Notes: generated by a model not told the origin, from the letters alone. A stretch of DNA of 8,202 bases from Gallionellaceae bacterium (GCA_003151655.1 PLYB01000137.1:3196-11397); one strand, 5' to 3'. Positions 1 to 7,165 are shown, counted from the first letter of the stretch. Numbers and translations: made by a program.

Positions 1-24
1 TCTATCCGGTTGAGCTACGGGCAC
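1..24 (-). tRNA. 5' end of a tRNA gene, probably tRNA-Arg (cut by window edge)
   Basis: Read on the minus strand, the first 24 bases of the mature tRNA are visible: a 7-base acceptor strand GTGCCCG, the universal TA at positions 8-9, the D-stem GCTC, and a D-loop with the conserved A14 and GG (AACCGGATA) leading into the returning D-stem. The anticodon, T-arm and 3' acceptor strand lie beyond the left edge, so the amino acid cannot be read. A G/CCCG acceptor strand with this D-arm is typical of proteobacterial tRNA-Arg, which is my guess. The tRNA character is much surer than its identity. Confidence 0.8.
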
Positions 25-123
25 AGTTCTTTTCGGTAACCAATGCGACTTAATCTACAACATAATCTGGTCGGGCGAGAAGCGATCCAAACTCCCGACA
101 ATCCTGCCCAAAGCAGGGGGCGA

Positions 124-132
124 AATATATCA
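124..132 (-). promoter_or_regulatory. possible extended -10 promoter for the tRNA
   Basis: The minus strand reads TGATATATT here, a TGnTATAAT-like extended -10 with one mismatch, about 100 bases before the tRNA 5' end. No convincing -35 is seen. A small hairpin (CCTGC/GCAGG, 103-117) follows in the would-be leader. The 175-base gap 25-199 between the tRNA and the regulator gene holds nothing else I can support. Confidence 0.3.
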
Positions 133-199
133 CACGCTATTGTAACCCTGCAAACTTTTAATCAACGCAGCACATGTTGTTCAAGCAAAAAACTGGCAC

Positions 200-1603
200 T
201 TATTTCCTTGAGTATTTCGATAAGAAGTCAAATATGCTCTGGTTGCTGCAATGCGCAACATTAAAACGCAGCCAGGGGGAAGGTTCTTGTTTTGGGCTAA
301 ACATGTTTCCCGGCGCAAGCATAATGCCCGACTTTGCTGCTTCAATAGCTATCTCAGTCGAGTTGGCCTCGCCCCCGGGTTTGGCCCAGATAAACATTCC
401 CCCCTGCGGCTCGCAATGAATGGTAAAGCCCATATCCTCCAACTTAGCCATAGTATGTTGTCTTGCTTGGGACAATCTGACTCTCAGCTTATCAATGTGT
501 TTACGATAGTGTCCTTCGGTGAGCAGTTGATAAATAATTTGTTCGCCGATTTCTGATGTGGTCAAGCCGGTGAGTAGCTTCACATCGCATAAACTAACCG
601 CCAATTTCCGGTTACACGCTAAATATCCTACTCGTAAACTGGCAGAGACTGATTTGGAAAAGCTGCTTACATAAATTACACGGTTCAATTGATCGAGTGT
701 CGCGAGGCGAGTCACGCTTGCCGGATGAAAATCTCCGTATATGTCGTCCTCGACCAAAGTCATGTCATACTTTTCTGCCAGTTGCAGCACCCGGTATGCG
801 ACTGGCTGAGAGATGCTCGCACCGGTTGGATTGTGCAGAATGGAGTTGGTAAAAAACACCTTGGGTTTGTGTTCCTTGATCAGCGCCTCCATCGCTTCGG
901 TATCCGGGCCGTCATGGTTCCACGGAACTCCTATCACATTGGCTCCAAACGATTTTAATCCGCCGAACAGAATGAAATATCCGGGATCATCAACCAGAAC
1001 TGCATCACCGGCCCGAATCAGAAATCGCGTCACCAAATCCATCGCATGGGTTACCCCTTTGGTCAAGATTACCTGCGAAGTGTCGGCAGCGATGCCGATA
1101 CCGGATAGTTTGTTTTGCAGTAACTCGCGCAAAGGCAGATAACCGGCGGGTGTACCGTAAGCGGTCAGAAATTCCCCGTCTTTTAACGAGAGCGATCTCA
1201 GGCTTTTTTTAATGCCGGACTCCTCCATCCATGAGGCCGGCAACCACCATGCCCCGGGCATAGTTTTGTTGGAACGATCCTCGAGAGATTTTCTCAGCAA
1301 CCAAACAACATCAATTGCGCCATCAGGTTGGAAAGTTGAATCCTGTGACGTTTGCCCATTGGGGCGATTGGAAACATAAAATCCAGAACCGAGGCGAGAA
1401 TGTAAGTATCCCATCGCGACTAAACGATCATATGCCTGAACAACTGTAGAACGGCTGACCGCGTGATCCAGAGCGAATTTCCTGATCGAAGGCATCCGCG
1501 AGCCTATGCGAATGCTTCGTTCATCGATCATTTTCTTAACCGATACAATTATTTGATCGGTTAAAGGAAGCGAAGTACTGGGGTCAAGCTGAAAAATTGT
1601 CAT
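200..1603 (-). CDS. MocR-family (GntR/aminotransferase fusion) transcription regulator
   Basis: This 467-residue protein is a MocR/PdxR-type regulator, the usual length for the family. Residues about 13-80 form a GntR winged-helix domain (LTDQI, GSRMPSIRKFA, VSRSTVVQAYDRL, GYLHSRLGSGFYV). Residues about 145-460 are a fold-type I aminotransferase domain: DDPGYF (206-211), HNPTG (257-261), EDDIYGD (285-291), the PLP lysine in SSFSKS (K317) and a substrate-carboxylate arginine in WLRF (R446). The key PLP residues are intact, so it probably binds PLP or an amino-acid aldimine as its signal. Family members control PLP synthesis, GABA or taurine use, amino-acid export and similar functions; the regulon cannot be named from sequence. 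A TTG 39 bases upstream (1642) also opens the frame but lies between the predicted -10 and -35, upstream of the expected transcript start, so ATG 1603 is preferred. Neither start has a good Shine-Dalgarno. It is transcribed away from a small membrane-protein gene and the region between has repeated boxes, which suggests autoregulation. Confidence 0.93.
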   Translation of the reverse strand: MTIFQLDPSTSLPLTDQIIVSVKKMIDERSIRIGSRMPSIRKFALDHAVSRSTVVQAYDRLVAMGYLHSRLGSGFYVSNRPNGQTSQDSTFQPDGAIDVVWLLRKSLEDRSNKTMPGAWWLPASWMEESGIKKSLRSLSLKDGEFLTAYGTPAGYLPLRELLQNKLSGIGIAADTSQVILTKGVTHAMDLVTRFLIRAGDAVLVDDPGYFILFGGLKSFGANVIGVPWNHDGPDTEAMEALIKEHKPKVFFTNSILHNPTGASISQPVAYRVLQLAEKYDMTLVEDDIYGDFHPASVTRLATLDQLNRVIYVSSFSKSVSASLRVGYLACNRKLAVSLCDVKLLTGLTTSEIGEQIIYQLLTEGHYRKHIDKLRVRLSQARQHTMAKLEDMGFTIHCEPQGGMFIWAKPGGEANSTEIAIEAAKSGIMLAPGNMFSPKQEPSPWLRFNVAHCSNQSIFDFLSKYSRK

Positions 1604-1613
1604 GGCAATATGA

Positions 1614-1696
1614 ACAGTACAGTATTCGCAGATAATGAACAAACTGTACCTATATTGTCAACGAATTGTTATGTACAGTGACGAGGTGCCTACAGT
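1614..1696. promoter_or_regulatory. cluster of GTACAGT boxes, putative MocR operators
   Basis: Four related heptamers occur in 83 bases: GTACAGT at 1617-1623 (within a tandem ACAGTACAGT), its inverse ACTGTAC at 1643-1649, GTACAGT at 1673-1679 and CTACAGT at 1690-1696. The box centres are 26, 30 and 17 bases apart. MocR-family regulators (GabR, TauR, PdxR) are known to bind paired direct or inverted half-sites near divergent promoters, so these are the best operator candidates for the adjacent regulator. Assignment to this regulator is inference; the repeats themselves are seen directly. Confidence 0.6.
1632..1661 (-). promoter_or_regulatory. sigma70-type promoter of the MocR gene
   Basis: On the minus strand a perfect -35 TTGACA (1656-1661) is followed after 18 bases by CATTAT (1632-1637), which matches 4 of 6 bases of the -10 consensus. 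Transcription would begin near 1625, about 20 bases before the ATG at 1603. The spacer contains one of the repeated boxes (GGTACAGT on this strand, 1643-1650), and a second copy lies just downstream of the -10, so a protein bound there would block RNA polymerase. Confidence 0.6.
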
Positions 1697-1755
1697 AGAA
1701 AAGCGACACGGACCGAAAAATTTAACCAACTAATTATAGTGAATGGAGAAACAGC

Positions 1756-1878
1756 ATGAGCGTAATAGCACAATCATTCGGTATTGGAATTATGCTGGGC
1801 ATAATACTATTTTTTGTATGTGCGTATTTTGGTTGGATAGATAAACTGCTGATTTCAGTCGACCGTTGGTTTAGATAA
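1756..1878 (+). CDS. small single-pass membrane protein, 40 residues, unrecognised
   Basis: A 40-codon frame (begins MSVIAQSFGIG, ends SVDRWFR) starts at ATG after a strong Shine-Dalgarno, GGAG at 1745-1748 with 7-base spacing. Residues about 7-26 are a glycine-containing, continuously hydrophobic helix (GIGIMLGIILFFVCAYFGW). They are followed by a short amphipathic tail with K30, D36, R37 and R40, so a C-terminus on the cytoplasmic side is likely. It is transcribed divergently from the MocR regulator across the box-rich region and converges on glgA, with 34 bases between the stop codons. I do not recognise the family. The coding call rests on the ribosome binding site, the well-formed membrane helix and the position; a chance frame is possible because it is so short. 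The function could be as an accessory subunit or regulator of a membrane complex, but nothing in the sequence says which. Confidence 0.6.
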   Translation: MSVIAQSFGIGIMLGIILFFVCAYFGWIDKLLISVDRWFR

Positions 1879-1912
1879 CACTTTCCGGTTGGCTGAAAGC
1901 GGCTTATCGGAA

Positions 1913-3355
1913 TCAACCCGTCAAGCTCTCATATATTTCGTGGTATTTAGCTGCACTTTTTTGCCAGCCGAAATCTTTATTCATCCCGTTCAGCCGCACG
2001 TTAGGCCACGCATTCTTGTCATGATATATCTGCAATGCCCGTTGGATACAAATCAGTAACTCGTGAGCTGTCATCTTGTTAAATATGAAGCCGCTAGCTA
2101 GCCCGTTGGCCAGAGACACCTTGTTGCAATCAACAACCGAGTCAAGCAGTCCGCCGGTGGCATGTACAATCGGCGGTGTTCCATAACGCTGGCTGTACAT
2201 CTGATTCAGGCCGCAAGGCTCAAAGCGTGACGGCATTAAAAACATATCGGCACCAGCTTCAATCAAATGCGACAACACTTCATCAAAGCCCACAACTGCG
2301 GCCACCTGACCGGGATATTTGCGCGCCAGTGCCTGCGCATTGCTTTGCATCGTCGCATCTCCGCTGCCCAGCAACACCAATTGCGCCGGAAAGGAGATCA
2401 ATTGCGGCGCAATTTCCAGCACGATGTCCAAACCCTTCTGATGGGTAAAACGACTAACCAGCCCGAATAACGGTACCTCAGCATCAACTTTCAAGCCCAT
2501 GCGCTGCTGTAGTTCCAGTTTATTGGCCAGCTTGCCTGCCATATTTTTAACGTCGTAATTCTGCACCAGCGCGGTATCGGTCGCCGGATTCCACTCGCTG
2601 GCATCAATACCGTTCAGGATACCGCTCAAGCTTTTATTTCTGTTTTTCAGCAGTCCCTGCAAACCGAAGCCCAGCGCCTCGGTCTGAATTTCTTCGGCGT
2701 AGGTCGGGCTAACGGTAGTGACATGGTTGGCGTAATACAAGCCGGCTTTGAGAAAAGATAAATTACCGTAGTACTCTGCCCCATGCGGATGAAAACTTTC
2801 CGCAGGCAGCGCTAACTCGGCAACAGTTTGCGGCGGAAACACCCCCTGAAAGGCCAGATTGTGAATTGCCATGACACAAGGGGCGCTTCCGGGTGAGAAA
2901 TGCATATACGCCGGTGTCAGACCGGTCTGCCAGTCATTGCAATGTACTACCTGCGGCTTCCAATCGACCGGGGATTCCGGCCCCCCCATAATGGCGGCCA
3001 CCTTTGACAACAAACCGAAACGCAAGGCGTTGTCCGCCCAGTCGATGCCGGTTTCGTCCTGATAGATACCGCCATTGCGCTGAAATAATGCAGGACAATC
3101 GAGCACCCAAAGAGGCACCCCATCCGGCAAAGTGCTGGTAAACAATCGGGCATCCGGAAATCCTGCGATGCCGGAAAAATAGGCTTCTATCTTGAAAGAT
3201 TCAAGCGCTTTTAATACCTGGGGATATCCGGGCACCAGCACTCTCACGTCGTCGCCCAAACGACGCAAAGCGATCGGCAATGCCGCACTGACATCGGCCA
3301 AACCGCCCGTTTTAATTAACGGTGCGACTTCGGAAGTAACAAATAACACACGCAT
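1913..3355 (-). CDS. glgA: glycogen synthase (ADP-glucose type)
   Basis: This 480-residue GT5-family enzyme transfers glucose from ADP-glucose to the growing end of alpha-1,4-glucan in the cytoplasm; E. coli GlgA has 477 residues. The N-terminal GT-B half opens with MRVLFVTSEVAPLIKTGGLADV, cut here as the K15-TGGLADV ADP-glucose signature (15-22), then HCNDWQTGL (138-146) and AIHNLAFQG (163-171). The C-terminal half carries SRFTHQKG (301-308, with the conserved R302 and K307) and PSRFEPCGLNQM (375-386, catalytic-pocket E379), then ATGGLLDSV (399-407). All signature residues are present, so it should be active. The ATG at 3355 is preceded by AAAGG about ten bases upstream. It lies 95 bases downstream of glgP on the same strand, probably co-transcribed, with a double hairpin in the gap. 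glgC, glgB and glgX are not in the window. Confidence 0.97.
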   Translation of the reverse strand: MRVLFVTSEVAPLIKTGGLADVSAALPIALRRLGDDVRVLVPGYPQVLKALESFKIEAYFSGIAGFPDARLFTSTLPDGVPLWVLDCPALFQRNGGIYQDETGIDWADNALRFGLLSKVAAIMGGPESPVDWKPQVVHCNDWQTGLTPAYMHFSPGSAPCVMAIHNLAFQGVFPPQTVAELALPAESFHPHGAEYYGNLSFLKAGLYYANHVTTVSPTYAEEIQTEALGFGLQGLLKNRNKSLSGILNGIDASEWNPATDTALVQNYDVKNMAGKLANKLELQQRMGLKVDAEVPLFGLVSRFTHQKGLDIVLEIAPQLISFPAQLVLLGSGDATMQSNAQALARKYPGQVAAVVGFDEVLSHLIEAGADMFLMPSRFEPCGLNQMYSQRYGTPPIVHATGGLLDSVVDCNKVSLANGLASGFIFNKMTAHELLICIQRALQIYHDKNAWPNVRLNGMNKDFGWQKSAAKYHEIYESLTG

Positions 3356-3382
3356 CTTTAAATACCTTTTATCCCGTAGAAC

Positions 3383-3428
3383 GTAGGTCGGGCTTCAGCC
3401 CGACATGTCGGGTTAAAACCCGACCTAC
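3383..3428. repeat. REP-like double-hairpin palindrome between glgP and glgA
   Basis: The element is bounded by GTAGGTCGGG (3383-3392) and its inverse CCCGACCTAC (3419-3428). Inside are two perfect hairpins, GTCGGGCTTCAGCCCGAC (3387-3404) and GTCGGGTTAAAACCCGAC (3407-3424), either side of the self-complementary centre CGACATGTCG. GTAGGTCGGG...CCCGACCTAC ends are familiar from dispersed REP-type repeats in many proteobacterial genomes, often mobilised by RAYT (TnpA-REP) transposases. No run of T follows on either strand, so it is not a standard terminator. Within the glgPA transcript it could protect the upstream mRNA from 3' exonucleases or slow read-through. Confidence 0.85.
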
Positions 3429-3450
3429 AATACTCAGGCTACATTGTTGA

Positions 3451-5937
3451 TCAGCCCTGCTTCGCTTCTACTTGTGGCAAGTGCCATATATCGCGGTTGT
3501 AATCGAGGATAGTACGATCACTGGAAAACTTCCCGCTGGCCGCCGTGTTCAAAATGCTCATGCGCATCCAGTGTTCCTTGTCGCGATATGCAGCCGCCAC
3601 ATCGCGCTGTGCCTGCACATAGCTGCGGAAGTCTGCCGCCGTCAGCCACGGATCGGCGGGACTATAAATCGATTGAATAATCGAATCGAAGATACCCGGC
3701 TCAAACAAATTGAAATGCCCGCTTTCCAGCAGATGCATTACCCGTTTGAAATCCTCATCAGCGGCAATAATTCCTGCCGGATGGTAGTGACCTCTGGTGT
3801 TTTCTACCTCTTCCGCAGTCAGCCCGAACAGGAAGAAATTCTCCGCTCCGGCTTCTTCGCGAATCTCGATATTGGCACCGTCCAGCGTGCCGATCGTCAG
3901 CGCGCCGTTCATCATAAACTTCATGTTTCCGGTACCGGAGGCTTCCTTTCCGGCGGTGGAAATCTGTTCCGACAAATCAGCGCCCGCACAGATCACCTCC
4001 ATCGCCGACACCCGGTAATCGGGAATAAAGGCCAAGCGCAACAATCCGTCCACATCGGGATCACTGTTGATGACAGTCGCCACCGCATTCACCAGTTTGA
4101 TAATGCGTTTTGCCATTTTGTAGCCGGGAGCTGCTTTGCCGCCGATCAATACGCAACGCGGTGTCCAATCTGCCGTATCTCCGCGTTTGATGCGATCGTA
4201 CAGATGGATCACGTGCAGCACATTGAGCAACTGCCGTTTGTATTCGTGAATACGCTTTACTTGAATATCAAACAGGGCCTCAACATTGAATTCAACGCCG
4301 CAATCGCGCTGCACCATCTCGGCCAGACGCACCTTGTTATCCTGCTTGATGGCACGCCACTTGGTACGGAATGAGGCATCATCCGCATACTTGGACAGAC
4401 TCTTTAGTTTCGACATATCGATGAGCCATCCTTCGCTCTCCGCATGTCCGACCAGATTGGAAACCCAGCCCTTGCCTTCTGAACCGAGGGTATGGGTAAT
4501 CAAATTACTCAGCGCCGGATTCGCCCAAGCCATCCAACGGCGCGGGGTCACGCCATTGGTCTTGTTGTTGAATTTTTTCGGCCACAATTCGTAAAAATCG
4601 CGGAACAGATATTTCTTCAATAATTCGGAATGCAATTCCGCCACGCCGTTCACCGACACGCTGGCCACAATAGCCAGATAGGCCATGCGAATATGCTGGT
4701 CATGCCCCTCCTCGACAATCGACATGCGCCGTTGCCGCTCGACATCGCCCGGCCAATGCTGCGCCACAACTTTCATGAAGCGTGCATTGATCTCGTAAAT
4801 GATCTCCAGCAATCTTGGCAGCAAACGGCCGAACATACTGACCGACCAGCGCTCCAATGCCTCAGGCAATAGCGTATGGTTGGTATAAGCCACCGTATGA
4901 CTGGTAATCGCCCAAGCCGTTTCCCAGCTCATGCCGTGCTCATCCATCAACAGGCGCATCAACTCGGGTACCGCGCAAGTGGGATGGGTATCGTTCAACT
5001 GGAAAAAATTCTTCTCGGCGAATTGGCTGAAATCATCGCCATGACCACTGACCCACTGGCGCAAGACATCCTGCAAACTGGCCGAAGCCAAAAAGTATTG
5101 CTGGCGCAAACGCAACTCTTTACCGTTCTCGCTCGCATCGTTCGGATAAAGCACCATAGTAATGTGTTCGGCCGCATTTTTTGCCGCCACCGCGTCCGCA
5201 TAGCTGCCCGCATTAAATTCGCTCAAATCGAATTCTTCGGTGGCCGCCGCTTTCCACAAACGCAAGGTGTTTACCGTGCCATTGTGATAGCCGGGAATCG
5301 GCACATCATAAGGAACCGCCATCACGTCATTGGTATATTTCCAGTAAGCGCGCAATCTGCCATGCGTATCATGATGCAACTCGGTCTGACCGCCGAATTT
5401 AACGCGCGCGGTGAACTCCGGCCGCTCGATCTCCCACGGATTGCCGTTGCGCAACCAATGATCCGGCTCTTCCAGTTGGTAACCGTTTTCGAGCTTCTGG
5501 CGGAACATGCCGTATTCGTAGCGCAAGCCATAGCCCATCACCGGCAATTGCAGCGTTGCACAGCTATCCAGAAAGCAGGCCGCCAAACGCCCCAGGCCGC
5601 CATTACCCAGCCCCGCATCGTTTTCCTGTTCGGCCACTTCTTCCATCGCTATGCCCAGATTCCTGAGTGCCTCGATGGTCGAGGCTTCGATGTCCAGATT
5701 CAGCGTGGCATTTCCCAATGCACGCCCCATCAAAAACTCCAATGACAGGTAAAACGTCCGCTTGCAATTCTGCGTGCGGTAAGCGGCCTGGGTGTTTTTC
5801 CAGCGCTCGACCAAACGATCCCGCATGGAATGAGAAAGCGAAGCGTAGACGTGATGCGCGACCAGATGTTGGGTATTCCACCCCAGCGTATGGCCAAAAT
5901 AATGTCTGAAATCTTCAACGATACTATCAGCGTCCAT
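3451..5937 (-). CDS. glgP: glycogen/maltodextrin phosphorylase
   Basis: This GT35-family, PLP-dependent enzyme releases glucose-1-phosphate from glycogen ends using inorganic phosphate. From ATG 5937 it has 828 residues, close to the family length. Signatures in order (approximate residues) are MRDRLVERW (38-46), YLSLEFLMGR (63-72), DAGLGNGGLGRLAACFLDS (107-125), RNGNPW (163-168), QLNDTHP (313-319), NKTNGVTPRRW (458-468), VKRIHEYKRQ (560-569) and the PLP-lysine motif EASGTGNMKF (665-674, K673). All are intact. The N-terminal region resembles GlgP more than MalP. The start is uncertain: neither ATG 5937 nor TTG 5943 has a Shine-Dalgarno (the bases before them are CCTCCC), the frame stays open upstream, and a good GGAG faces an in-frame ATT at 6001-6003, which would give 850 residues. 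It heads the glgP-glgA unit, so one transcript would make both the breakdown and the synthesis enzymes. Confidence 0.96.
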   Translation of the reverse strand: MDADSIVEDFRHYFGHTLGWNTQHLVAHHVYASLSHSMRDRLVERWKNTQAAYRTQNCKRTFYLSLEFLMGRALGNATLNLDIEASTIEALRNLGIAMEEVAEQENDAGLGNGGLGRLAACFLDSCATLQLPVMGYGLRYEYGMFRQKLENGYQLEEPDHWLRNGNPWEIERPEFTARVKFGGQTELHHDTHGRLRAYWKYTNDVMAVPYDVPIPGYHNGTVNTLRLWKAAATEEFDLSEFNAGSYADAVAAKNAAEHITMVLYPNDASENGKELRLRQQYFLASASLQDVLRQWVSGHGDDFSQFAEKNFFQLNDTHPTCAVPELMRLLMDEHGMSWETAWAITSHTVAYTNHTLLPEALERWSVSMFGRLLPRLLEIIYEINARFMKVVAQHWPGDVERQRRMSIVEEGHDQHIRMAYLAIVASVSVNGVAELHSELLKKYLFRDFYELWPKKFNNKTNGVTPRRWMAWANPALSNLITHTLGSEGKGWVSNLVGHAESEGWLIDMSKLKSLSKYADDASFRTKWRAIKQDNKVRLAEMVQRDCGVEFNVEALFDIQVKRIHEYKRQLLNVLHVIHLYDRIKRGDTADWTPRCVLIGGKAAPGYKMAKRIIKLVNAVATVINSDPDVDGLLRLAFIPDYRVSAMEVICAGADLSEQISTAGKEASGTGNMKFMMNGALTIGTLDGANIEIREEAGAENFFLFGLTAEEVENTRGHYHPAGIIAADEDFKRVMHLLESGHFNLFEPGIFDSIIQSIYSPADPWLTAADFRSYVQAQRDVAAAYRDKEHWMRMSILNTAASGKFSSDRTILDYNRDIWHLPQVEAKQG

Positions 5938-6000
5938 GCCCAAGGGAGGAACATCTGCGCCGATAGCGAGCGGATTTTTTACAAAGAAAGGCTTGGTATG

Positions 6001-6014
6001 AATAATGTTTCTCC
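6001..6014 (-). promoter_or_regulatory. ribosome binding site facing an ATT codon, possible true glgP start
   Basis: The minus strand reads GGAGAAACATTATT. GGAG (6011-6014) is followed after 7 bases by ATT (6001-6003), in frame with glgP and with no stop between. The wording and spacing match the GGAGAAACAGCATG site of the small gene at 1756. Initiation at ATT would add 22 residues, ending in VPPLG, before the first ATG. Confidence 0.4.
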
Positions 6015-6051
6015 AGTGATGCGTAAATTTATATTTATCAGGCAGGCTCGA

Positions 6052-6060
6052 ATTATATCA
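6052..6060 (-). promoter_or_regulatory. extended -10 promoter of glgP-glgA
   Basis: The minus strand reads TGATATAAT: a perfect TATAAT (6052-6057) preceded by the TGn extended -10 element. The -35 region is weak, as is usual for extended -10 promoters. Transcription would start near 6045, about 40 bases before the ATT candidate start and 108 before the first ATG. It sits just downstream of the deacetylase stop codon, so the glycogen pair can be expressed apart from the genes to its right. Confidence 0.55.
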
Positions 6061-6105
6061 ACCCTCCCCTCCGTCTGCGTCATACTCTTTAACTCTTGTT
6101 TGATT

Positions 6106-7029
6106 TTACAAGCCGCTCAATATGTTAATGTGCGCGGCAACACTACGCCCCAAAGCGTTAAGCGCATAACCGCCTTCCAACACTGAAACGATACGTCGCT
6201 CTGCATGCCGGGAGGCTAGCGCTTTTAATTCTTCGGTCACCCAGGCGTAATCGGCTTCACGCAATGCAAGCCCGCCCATATCATCCTCGCGGTGTGCATC
6301 GAACCCGGCTGAAATAAACAGCATCTGCGGTTGGAAACGTTCAAATGCGGGCAACCATTGTTGCGTCACGGCGGCGCGAAATTCCTCACCGGAAGTCTCC
6401 GCTTTAAGCGGCACATTAATAATATGCTCATTGCCGCTTTCCGCCCCGCAATAAGGGTAGTAAGGATGCCGGAAGGTCGAGCACAACATCACGCGCGGAT
6501 CGTCATGAAAAATATTTTCAGTGCCGTCACCGTGATGCACGTCAAAATCGGCAATCGCCACACGCTGCAAGCCATGTTGTGCGATTGCATGCGCCGCCGC
6601 CACGGCGACATTATTGAAGATGCAGAAACCCGCTGCATTTTCCCGCCCGGCATGGTGCCCCGGCGGACGGATATTGCAGAAAGCATTTTCGGCTTGCTGC
6701 GCCATGAGCATATCCACTGCTTTCACCGCAGCCCCTGCCGCGTGCAACGCAGCCTCCAGACTGTACGGATTCATCGCCGTATCGCCATCCAAATGCACCA
6801 GCCCGGACTCTGGTGAGCGCGCGAATACCGACTCGACATACGTTTCCGAATGAACCCGCAACAATTGCTCTTTGGTGACTTTGGGCGCTTGCTGATAATC
6901 CAGAAACTGCATCAAGCCGGAGGCGATGAGTTGATCCTCTATCGCATGCATACGCGCAGGACACTCCGGATGATCCGAACCCATATCATGTTTAAGACAG
7001 CTCGGATGTGTCAGATAGATAGTTTGCAT
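6106..7029 (-). CDS. histone deacetylase family (AcuC/HDAC-like) zinc amidohydrolase
   Basis: This 307-residue protein has the arginase/deacetylase fold of the HDAC, AcuC and acetylpolyamine amidohydrolase superfamily and would remove acyl groups from lysines or small amines in the cytoplasm. Motifs in order are HPECPARM (20-27), RPPGHHA (121-127, catalytic H125/H126), GFCIFNNVAVA (134-144), DFDVHHGDG (161-169, zinc ligands D163 and H165), SAGFDAH (240-246, zinc ligand D244) and LEGGY (284-288, transition-state Y288). All active-site residues are present. It resembles the short class II-like bacterial HDAC homologues common in proteobacteria. ATG 7029 has only a weak AAAG upstream. It lies downstream of a Pat-like acetyltransferase gene, which supports a protein-deacetylase role, though polyamine deacetylation cannot be excluded. 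The start of its mRNA leader passes through a long palindrome. Confidence 0.93.
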   Translation of the reverse strand: MQTIYLTHPSCLKHDMGSDHPECPARMHAIEDQLIASGLMQFLDYQQAPKVTKEQLLRVHSETYVESVFARSPESGLVHLDGDTAMNPYSLEAALHAAGAAVKAVDMLMAQQAENAFCNIRPPGHHAGRENAAGFCIFNNVAVAAAHAIAQHGLQRVAIADFDVHHGDGTENIFHDDPRVMLCSTFRHPYYPYCGAESGNEHIINVPLKAETSGEEFRAAVTQQWLPAFERFQPQMLFISAGFDAHREDDMGGLALREADYAWVTEELKALASRHAERRIVSVLEGGYALNALGRSVAAHINILSGL

Positions 7030-7043
7030 ATTTATATCTTTAA

Positions 7044-7067
7044 GGGAGAAGGGTTAAGGGGAAAGGG
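7044..7067 (+). other. putative G-quadruplex motif, plus strand
   Basis: Four G-runs (GGG, GGG, GGGG, GGG) are separated by AGAA, TTAA and AAA, which fits the G3+N1-7 pattern. Formation is a prediction from the pattern only. Confidence 0.6.
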
Positions 7068-7135
7068 TAAAACCCTCGCTCCCTTTAATCGGATAGGCGG
7101 TTTTACCCTTCTCCCTTCCCTCTTTCCCCTTAACC
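7052..7135. repeat. long imperfect palindrome between the acetyltransferase and deacetylase genes
   Basis: GGTTAAGGGGAAAG (7052-7065) is the exact inverse complement of 7122-7135. The next segment GGGTAAAACC (7065-7074) is the inverse complement of GGTTTTACCC (7099-7108), leaving 7109-7121 as an unpaired pyrimidine-rich bulge and about 24 bases as the loop. The structure fills most of the 137-base gap. It lacks a trailing U-run on the minus strand, so a classic terminator is unlikely. It may be a dispersed repeat or a partial barrier between the two genes. Confidence 0.8.
7106..7129 (-). other. putative G-quadruplex motif, minus strand
   Basis: On the minus strand four G-runs (GGGG, GGG, GGG, GGG) are separated by AAAGA, AA and AGAA, again a canonical quadruplex pattern. 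It would be present in the transcript running from the acetyltransferase gene into the deacetylase gene. Confidence 0.6.
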
Positions 7136-7165
7136 ATAAAAGGTGTTTTAGTAATTTCCAGCTCC

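Noticed and set aside
103..117. CCTGC/GCAGG hairpin as a terminator for the regulator gene
   Set aside because: The stem is only five pairs, lies over 80 bases past the stop codon, and is not followed by a T-run on the minus strand.
1735..1740. TATAGT as the -10 of the small membrane-protein gene
   Set aside because: It would place the transcript start at or within the Shine-Dalgarno, leaving no room for ribosome binding; no better plus-strand promoter could be fixed.
1879..1912. possible bidirectional terminator between the small gene and glgA
   Set aside because: Only a 3-base stem (GCT/AGC) can be formed and there is no T-run on either strand.
1734..1916. 60-codon minus-strand frame between glgA and the regulator
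   Set aside because: It overlaps the better-supported small gene on the opposite strand, lacks a Shine-Dalgarno and has no recognisable features.
3472..4374. 300-codon open frame on the plus strand
   Set aside because: It lies wholly antisense to glgP, has no recognisable domain and reads like the mirror of a conserved coding region.
4876..5745. 289-codon open frame on the plus strand
   Set aside because: Also antisense to glgP; composition rich in His, Arg and Gln as expected from a shadow frame, with no family signature.
6331..6816. 161-codon plus-strand frame
   Set aside because: It is antisense to the deacetylase gene, whose catalytic motifs are intact on the other strand.
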